From: Streptomyces triculaminicus
GTDB taxonomy: Bacteria > Actinomycetota > Actinomycetes > Streptomycetales > Streptomycetaceae
Direction: 5' to 3'
Length of the DNA stretch: 64,000 nt
Assembly: GCF_017349075.1 (NCBI RefSeq)
Contig: NZ_JAFMOF010000005.1
Coordinates: 248,001-312,000, forward strand
Shown: piece by piece, positions 58,691 to 64,000 of the stretch
How positions within the stretch are numbered: position 1 is the stretch's first letter
Layout: the number at the start of each line of letters is the position of its first letter
Program-made: the position numbers and the translations under genes
Notes under the pieces: model-generated
Databases searched by the model: none
What the model was told of the DNA's origin: nothing
What the model saw: only the letters and a program-made list of their open reading frames with translations

Positions 58691-59421
58691 TCGGCGGCGC
58701 CCGCGGGCAGGTGCGGCTTGGTGGCGTAGGCCACGAAGCTCTTGCCGATGACGGGGTTGAGGAGCTGCTCGGCGACGCGGGTGGCTGCGGGCTTCTTCAT
58801 GATGTCCCAGACCAGCAGCTTGTGGTACGCGCGCACCGGCAGCGACTTGTCGTTGTCGACGCCGAACGCGCACTTCAGCCACCAGTACGGGCTGTGCAGG
58901 CCGTGCGCGTGGTGGGTGCCGTAGGGCTTGAGGCCGGCCTCCGCCATCTTCCCCAGCAGCTCGTCGGCCTTGTAGATGCGGATGTGGCCGCCCTCGACCT
59001 CGTGGTAGGCGTCGCTGAGCGCCCAGCAGATCTTCTCCGGGCCGTAGCGCGGGACGGTGATCGCTATGCGGCCGCCGGGCTTGAGGACGCGCACCATCTC
59101 GGCGAGCACGCCCTTGTCGTCCGGGATGTGCTCCATGACCTCGGAGATGATGACGACGTCGAAGCTGTCGTCGGGGAACGGCAGGGCGAGGGCGTCACCC
59201 TCCATGGCCGTGGCGGTGGCCCCCTCGGGGGCCTCGCCGGCCTCCTTCATGGCGGCGAACCACTTGGCGACCTCGCGGATCTCCTCGGCGTTGCGGTCGA
59301 GGGCGACGACCCGGGCGCCGCGCCGGTAGCACTCGAAGGCGTGCCGCCCCGCGCCGCACCCCAGATCGAGGACACGGTCGCCGGCGGCGAGCGGGAAGCG
59401 GGAGAAATCGACGGTCAGCAC
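58687..59421 (-). CDS. class I SAM-dependent methyltransferase in GT4 cluster
   Basis: 244 residues. Motif I V-L-D-L-G-C-G-A-G-R-H-A-F, acidic strand V-A-L-D-R-N, post-I D-A-L-A-L-P-F-P-D-D-S-F-D-V-V, then I-S-E-V-M-E-H-I-P-D-D-K-G and L-K-P-G-G-R-I-A-I-T-V-P. Typical Methyltransf_11; probably modifies the product of the glycosyltransferase. GTG start; upstream region is A-rich without an obvious ribosome site. Confidence 0.9.
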   Translation of the reverse strand: MLTVDFSRFPLAAGDRVLDLGCGAGRHAFECYRRGARVVALDRNAEEIREVAKWFAAMKEAGEAPEGATATAMEGDALALPFPDDSFDVVIISEVMEHIPDDKGVLAEMVRVLKPGGRIAITVPRYGPEKICWALSDAYHEVEGGHIRIYKADELLGKMAEAGLKPYGTHHAHGLHSPYWWLKCAFGVDNDKSLPVRAYHKLLVWDIMKKPAATRVAEQLLNPVIGKSFVAYATKPHLPAGAAE

Positions 59422-59527
59422 GGGTTTTTACTTTCGTCCGGGTTCGGGATGCGGATGCGGTTCGGGTTACGGCCGGTTCGGTACCGCCCGTGCCGTCCGG
59501 CTCGACGGCGAGCGGCCCCCAGCGGCG

Positions 59528-60898
59528 TCATCCGGCGGTGCCCAGCCGGCCCGCTGCCCGGTGGGCGACCGCCCGGCGGTAGTGCTCCACCGTCCCGATC
59601 GCCGCCTGCCGCCAGGTGAACCTGGCCAGTACGCGCTCACGCCCCGCCGCTCCCAGGCGGCGCCGCAGGCCGGGGTCGCCCAGCAGCCGGCCCAGGGCGG
59701 CGGCCAGCGCGTCGGGGTCGCCCGGGGGGACGGCCAGGCAGGTCTCGCCGTCGGGGCCGGCGACCTCGGGGATGGCGCCGCCGGTGGTGGCCACCAGCGG
59801 CGTGCCCGTGGCCATGGCCTCGGCGGCCGGCAGGGAGAAGCCCTCGTACAGGGACGGCACGCAGGCGACCTGGGCCGAGCGGACGAGGTCGACGAGCTCG
59901 GCGTCGCTGATGCCCTTGACGAACTCGACGGCGCCCTCGAGGCCGTGGCGCCGGATCGCCGAGGCGACCGGGCCGTCCTCGGCGCGCTTGCCGACGACGA
60001 CCAGGTGGGCGTCGGGGCTGTCGGCGCGGACCTTGGCGAGCGCGTCGACGAGGTGCACCAGGCCCTTGAGCGGCACGTCGGCGCTGGAGGTGGTGACGAT
60101 GCGGCCCGGCTTCTCCGGGACGGCCGGATCCGGCGAGAAGAGGCCGGTGTCGGCGCCGATGTGGACGACGTGGATGCGGCTCTGCCGCACCCCGAGGTGT
60201 TCGGCGATCTCCTGGCGGGAGGAGCCGGAGACGGTCAGCACGGACGGCAGCCGCCGGGCGACACGTTTCTGCATCGTGGTGAACGCGTACCAGCGGCGCA
60301 CGGCGGCGCGGCGCTTCCAGTCCTCGGCGGCGTCGAGCTCCAGCTGCCGGTCGACGGTGATGGGGTGGTGGATGGTGGTGACCAGCGGGGCGCCGAGGAC
60401 GCCGGGGCCGCCGAGGAGGCCGTAGCCGAGGGTCTGGTTGTCGTGGATGACGTCGAACTGTCCCCGGCGCGCGGCCAGATGGCGGCGGGCGCGCAGGCTG
60501 AAGGTCAGCGGCTCGGGGAAGCGGCCGGCCCACATGGTGCCGACCTCCAGCGCGTCGATCCAGTCGCGGAACTCCTCGCGCCGGGGCGTGCGGAAGGGGT
60601 CGGGCTGGCGGTAGAGGTCGAGGCTGGGCAGCTCGGTCAGGCGCAGCGAGCCGGGGGCGGCGTCGGCGTCGTCGTCCAGCACCGGGTAGGGCTGGGCGCC
60701 GATGACCTCGACGCTGTGGCCGAGCCGGGCGAGTTCGCGCGAGAGGTGGCGTACGTAGACGCCCTGACCGCCGCAGAAGGGGTTGCCCTTGTAGGTGAGC
60801 AACGCGATGCGCAGGGGACGGTCGCCGTCGCCGCTGCCGCCCTCGTCCCGGAGGCTGCGGTCTCGCGTGAGCGATGCCTCCGTGGCCTCAGCGGTCAC
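59528..60898 (-). CDS. glycosyltransferase family 4 protein
   Basis: 456 residues. GT-B fold: acceptor N-domain with G-G-Q-G-V-Y-V-R-H-L-S-R-E-L-A and D-V-I-H-D-N-Q-T-L-G-Y-G, donor domain with L-V-V-V-G-K-R and V-P-S-L-Y-E-G-F-S-L-P-A-A-E-A-M-A-T-G, the E-x7-E GT4 signature. Transfers a nucleotide-sugar moiety with retention. GTG start with AAGGAGG six bases ahead. First gene of the three-gene cluster and 55 bases from a KstR-type site. Confidence 0.92.
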   Translation of the reverse strand: MTAEATEASLTRDRSLRDEGGSGDGDRPLRIALLTYKGNPFCGGQGVYVRHLSRELARLGHSVEVIGAQPYPVLDDDADAAPGSLRLTELPSLDLYRQPDPFRTPRREEFRDWIDALEVGTMWAGRFPEPLTFSLRARRHLAARRGQFDVIHDNQTLGYGLLGGPGVLGAPLVTTIHHPITVDRQLELDAAEDWKRRAAVRRWYAFTTMQKRVARRLPSVLTVSGSSRQEIAEHLGVRQSRIHVVHIGADTGLFSPDPAVPEKPGRIVTTSSADVPLKGLVHLVDALAKVRADSPDAHLVVVGKRAEDGPVASAIRRHGLEGAVEFVKGISDAELVDLVRSAQVACVPSLYEGFSLPAAEAMATGTPLVATTGGAIPEVAGPDGETCLAVPPGDPDALAAALGRLLGDPGLRRRLGAAGRERVLARFTWRQAAIGTVEHYRRAVAHRAAGRLGTAG

Positions 60899-60952
60899 TC
60901 CGGCCTCCTTCTCGCTGGCTGTTCCGCCGGAGCGTAACGGGTCGCGCTAATC

Positions 60953-60966
60953 TAGAACAAGTTTCA
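60953..60966. promoter_or_regulatory. KstR-type operator TAGAACAAGTTTCA
   Basis: Matches the site TnnAACnnGTTnnA at every defined base and shares TAGAAC with the site at 50754. It lies between the divergent GT4 operon and kstR, closer to the GT4 start. Confidence 0.75.
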
Positions 60967-61127
60967 GACTGGGTCGTCGGAAGCTTGAATCTACCGGGAT
61001 GTCAGGGAGGGGAAAGAACCCTGCCAGGTGATTCGCGCCACGGCCCGACCCCTGCCATGCTGTGCCGTCACCGGGCCGCGCAGCCGGCGCCGGATGGAGT
61101 CTCACGAAACGCCATGGAACGGGACAT

Positions 61128-61793
61128 ATGACGACGGAATCCAAGTCGGCCATGACGTCTGTCGCGTCGATGGCGTCCACCCCCGCGTCCGGCGCTCCCC
61201 TGACGGAACGTCAAGAGGCGAGGCGGCGCCGGATCCTGCAGGCGACGACCCGGCTGGCGAGCCGCGGCGGCTTCGACGCGGTGCAGATGCGCGAGGTGGC
61301 CGAGACCTCGGGCGTCGCGCTCGGCACGCTCTACCGCTACTTCCCCTCGAAGGTCCATCTGCTGGTGGCCACCATGCAGGACCAGCTGGGGCAGCTGCAC
61401 GCGACCCTGTGCAAGCGCCCGCCCACCGAGCCGGACCCGGCCGCACGCGTCGCCCAGACCCTGATGCGGGCGTTCCGCGCGATGCAGCGCGAGCCCCACC
61501 TGGCCGACGCGATGGTGCGGGCCCTCACCTTCGCCGACCGCTCGGTGAGCGCCGAGGTCGACCTGGTCTCCCGCCTGACCACGGCCATCATCCTCGACGC
61601 GATGGGCCTGCCCGGGCCGGCCGGGCCGGAGCAGCTGTCCGCGGTGCGGGTCATCGAGCACACCTGGCACTCGGCGCTGATCACCTGGCTGTCGGGACGG
61701 GCGTCCATCGCCCAGGTGAAGATCGACATCGAGACGGTGTGCCGGCTCATCGGCCCCACGGCATGCCCGCCGCCCGGCGCGGACGGCCGCTAG
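61128..61793 (+). CDS. kstR: TetR-family repressor KstR homologue
   Basis: 221 residues. Close in pattern to mycobacterial KstR, the repressor of cholesterol degradation genes that is released by acyl-CoA steroid intermediates. HTH region: R-R-R-R-I-L-Q-A-T-T-R-L-A-S-R-G-G-F-D-A-V-Q-M-R-E-V-A then V-A-L-G-T-L-Y-R-Y-F-P-S-K-V-H-L-L-V-A-T, identical in style to KstR. C-terminal ligand domain with A-M-Q-R-E-P-H-L-A-D-A-M-V-R-A and F-A-D-R-S-V-S-A-E-V-D. ATG at 61128; the ribosome site is weak. KstR-type boxes precede its own intergenic region and the MaoC operon. Confidence 0.92.
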   Translation: MTTESKSAMTSVASMASTPASGAPLTERQEARRRRILQATTRLASRGGFDAVQMREVAETSGVALGTLYRYFPSKVHLLVATMQDQLGQLHATLCKRPPTEPDPAARVAQTLMRAFRAMQREPHLADAMVRALTFADRSVSAEVDLVSRLTTAIILDAMGLPGPAGPEQLSAVRVIEHTWHSALITWLSGRASIAQVKIDIETVCRLIGPTACPPPGADGR

Positions 61794-61993
61794 CCATACG
61801 GCGCTCGCGCGCCGCTCGTGCCCGCCCGAAGCGGCCCCGCCCCGCTCGTGGCGCCCGGCCGGGGCGGATCCGGTCTCCCCGCCACGCCCTTACGCCCCCC
61901 GCGTAGCGGGTAACAGCACCCGCGGCGGCGAATCCGCCGGTATGAATTTACCGACGTGCACGAGCGGTTCGCACACGGAGCGGGAGAGGCAAC

Positions 61994-62611
61994 GTGACAC
62001 GCGTTCTTCTGATACACGACACCTGTCTGCTGCGCACGGCCCTTGCGGCCTGGATCGGCAGAGAGCCGGAACTCGAGGTGTCCTCGGCGTCGTGGAAGGG
62101 CGCCGTCGCCACCTCACGGGCCCTGCGGCCGGACGTGTGCGTGGCCGACATGGACAGCCCCGACGCGGGCGCGGGGTGGGAGGACGCCAGGGGGCCGGCC
62201 GGCGAGCGATGTACCGGCGGGGACCCCTGGGGGGCGATGCTGGCCCTGGCGACCGCCGGACGGCCGGGGCCGCTGCGTCGGGCCTATGAGATGGGGGCCT
62301 TGGGGTACCTGAGCAAAAACGCTTCGCCCGACCGCTTGGTCGAGGGCATACGGCGGGTGGCGAAGGGCGAGCGTTACATCGACGAGACCCTCGGCTTCGG
62401 CTTCCTCGAGGCCGCCGAGATCCCGCTGACCCGCCGCGAGCTGAGCGTGCTGTCACTGGCCGCCGGCGGCGCCTCCGTCGGCGAGATCGCCCGCAGTCTG
62501 CACCTGTCGAACGGCACCGTACGCAACTACATGGCCGCCATCACCCGCAAGACCGGGGCCCGCAACCGCGTCGACGCCATCCGCATCTCCCAGTGCGCCG
62601 GCTGGGTCTGA
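61994..62611 (+). CDS. orphan response regulator, LuxR type, atypical receiver
   Basis: 205 residues. N-terminal receiver: the usual acidic pair is H-D (L-L-I-H-D-T) instead of D-D or E-D, a candidate acceptor Asp remains (V-C-V-A-D-M-D-S-P), and an extra Gly/Asp-rich loop follows, so phosphorylation may be weak or absent. C-terminal HTH reads L-T-R-R-E-L-S-V-L...V-G-E-I-A-R-S-L-H-L-S-N-G-T-V-R-N-Y-M. No kinase gene is adjacent. GTG start with GGGAGAGG upstream. Confidence 0.88.
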   Translation: MTRVLLIHDTCLLRTALAAWIGREPELEVSSASWKGAVATSRALRPDVCVADMDSPDAGAGWEDARGPAGERCTGGDPWGAMLALATAGRPGPLRRAYEMGALGYLSKNASPDRLVEGIRRVAKGERYIDETLGFGFLEAAEIPLTRRELSVLSLAAGGASVGEIARSLHLSNGTVRNYMAAITRKTGARNRVDAIRISQCAGWV

Positions 62612-64000
62612 GCCGCCCATCAGGTCCCGGTACAGCGCCGAGCCCGCCAGCAGCTCCTCGTGCGTACCCGCCGCCGTGCCGGGGCCGTCCATCACCAGCA
62701 CCCGGTCCGCGCGCCGCGCCGACCCCGCGCGGTGGGCGACGACCACCAGGCTGCCGCCGGGGCGCGCCGCGAACGCGCGCTCCGCGCGCGCCTCGGCCGC
62801 CGGATCGAGATGACAGGCCGCCTCGTCGAGGAGCACCACGGGCGCCGGCGAGAGGTACGCGCGCACCAGCGCGACCAGTTGCCGCTCCCCCGCCGAGAGC
62901 GCGTCCGGCACGAGCGGGGCCGTCAGCCCGCCCAGCCGGCGCAGCAGGGCGGCCGCGCCGACGGCGTCGGCCGCCGCCAGCACCTCGCGGTCGTCCACCG
63001 GGTCGTCGCGCAGGTAGCACAGGTTCTCGCCGACGGTGCCGGAGAAGACGTACGCCTCCTGCGGGATGAGCACCCGCCGCGCCGCCGCCCCCGGGGCCCG
63101 GGCCGGCGCGCCGCCCACCCGCACCTCGCCCGCCCACGGCTCCACCAGGCCCGCGATCAGGGCGGCCAGCGTCGACTTGCCCACGCCGCTCGGCCCCACG
63201 ACCGCCAGCCGGCCGCCGCGGGGCAGCCTCAGGTCGAGGCCGTGCACGACGGGCTCGGCGTGCCGCCCGTACCCGAAGGTGACGCCCCGCAGCTCGACGG
63301 CCGGGCCGCGGGCGGGCGGCGGGGAGGGGGCGGGCGGCGGGGCGCGTCCGCCGCCGGCGCCGGGGCCGTCAGGCGGCGGAGGACCACCGCCAGTCGCGCA
63401 CCGCTCGTGCCCAGCCCGTGCACCAGGCTCTGCAGGGCGGGCAGCAGCGACTGCGTCAGATAGGCGAGGGCGCCCACCAGCGCGCCGGGTGTGACGCCGT
63501 GGTCCAGCAGCCACGGCGTGGCCACCAGCAGCGGTACGACCGGCAGGCGGCCGGCGACGGCCAGGGCCACGACGCGCGTGACCGACCAGCGGGCCAGGGC
63601 GTTCGCGGTGCGCAGCCCCTCCTCCACGGTCGCGCCCGTCTCCGCCGCCACGACGTGCTCGGCGCCGCCCGCGGCGACGTCCCGCAGGCCCGCGCAGACG
63701 GCGTCCGCCGACTGCGACAGCGCCTCGTCGGCCGCCAGGTACCCCTCCTGCCGGCGGGCCAGCGGCCGCAGCGTGAGCACGAACAGCGCGAGGCCGAGGA
63801 CGAGCGGCGGCACGACGACCGCCAGCAGCACGGGCGCCAGCAGGAAGAGCCCCGCCAGCGCGCCGGCGGCGGTGAAGACGAAGGAACGCGCCACCATCAG
63901 CAGGCCCGCGAAGGCGTCCCGGGCGATCTCCACCTGGTGGGTGAGGCGGGACACGGCCGCGCCGTCCGCGTCCTGCAGGGCGCGGGTGACCACCCGCCGG
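62453..64000 (-). pseudogene. ABC exporter (fused permease-ATPase), frameshifted near 63350 and cut by window end
   Basis: Half-size ABC exporter, CydC/multidrug-like. The permease half (from the right edge down to about 63350) shows helices such as L-F-L-L-A-P-V-L-L-A-V-V-V and the usual G-A-L-V-G-A-L-A-Y-L-T-Q-S segment. The ATPase half continues in the -1 frame: Walker A G-P-S-G-V-G-K-S-T, L-I-P-Q-E-A-Y-V-F-S-G-T-V, signature L-S-A-G-E-R-Q, Walker B V-V-L-L-D-E-A-A, and V-A-H-R. The join is a Pro-rich linker with several C-runs, where a single missing C would explain the shift. After Y-R-D-L-M the frame runs on 159 bases antisense into the response regulator gene before stopping, so the true C-terminus may be near 62611. 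The N-terminus is outside the window. Confidence 0.75.

Noticed and set aside
60874-61131. Plus-strand frame in the GT4-kstR intergenic region
   Set aside because: Overlaps the start of the glycosyltransferase and the operator, no ribosome site, no conserved pattern.
1-64000. Prophage, insertion sequence, tRNA or CRISPR elements
   Set aside because: I read both strands for transposase, integrase, tRNA-like cloverleafs and regularly spaced repeats and saw none I could support; a tRNAscan or IS search would settle it.

Overview
The window is a very GC-rich stretch with dense genes, GTG/TTG starts and many antisense frames that stay open only because of the base composition. Family content (SARP-type regulator, HtaA heme proteins, F420 enzymes, KstR-type regulator, RNase H/phosphatase fusion, long type A RNase P RNA) points to an actinobacterium, almost certainly Streptomyces. 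It reads as ordinary chromosome rather than a prophage or plasmid: I see no integrase, transposase, tRNA or CRISPR array.

Layout. 0-5.5 kb: MFS exporters with a TetR regulator, an EEP-family hydrolase and panB. 5.5-11 kb: a DrrA/DrrB-like ABC exporter whose upstream region carries 11-bp-spaced direct repeats, convergent with a large SARP/ATPase regulator that is frameshifted here. 11-16.2 kb: a site-2-protease-like protein, F420:NADP oxidoreductase, an EntS-like exporter, methionine aminopeptidase. 16.2-27.9 kb: an iron/heme acquisition island: heme oxygenase, two HtaA surface proteins (one with a LAQTG sorting signal), a heme ABC transporter and the ferrous-iron system EfeO-EfeB-EfeU, with DmdR/IdeR-like iron boxes in front of three transcription units. 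A fourth box precedes an iron-siderophore binding lipoprotein near 46 kb. 27.9-35.6 kb: primase-like protein, TetR gene with operators and a 60-residue basic protein, dimethylargininase with a leader hairpin, Rsm22, Bcr/CflA exporter, PhoD-like phosphatase, Cu/Zn-SOD-like protein.

35.6-38.4 kb is an accessory patch: two proteins sharing an N-terminal S-G-R-P motif (one fused to a putative Cys/His hydrolase domain), a RelE/ParE toxin-antitoxin pair, a deletion-damaged DUF6247-like gene, then rnpB and its terminator. 38.8-47.7 kb holds RNB-family ribonuclease, YaaA, a Nif3/zinc-ribbon/RNase H operon (the middle gene needs a CTG start), the siderophore receptor and small genes. 47.7-50.8 kb is a MaoC-ADH-SDR operon resembling steroid side-chain/ring degradation genes, led by a perfect KstR-type palindrome; a kstR homologue with a second matching site lies at 61.1 kb. 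The rest contains a two-component system, a methyltransferase, a cell-wall amidase, a frameshifted membrane protein, an F420-type oxidoreductase, a GT4-methyltransferase-(alpha/alpha)6 cluster, an orphan response regulator and a partial ABC exporter.

Several genes (7.5-10.9, 54.6-55.5 and 62.5-64 kb) are each broken by what looks like one missing C in a C-rich run; this pattern suggests sequence errors as much as real pseudogenes. Nothing here was checked against a database; family calls come from recognition of motifs and overall sequence.
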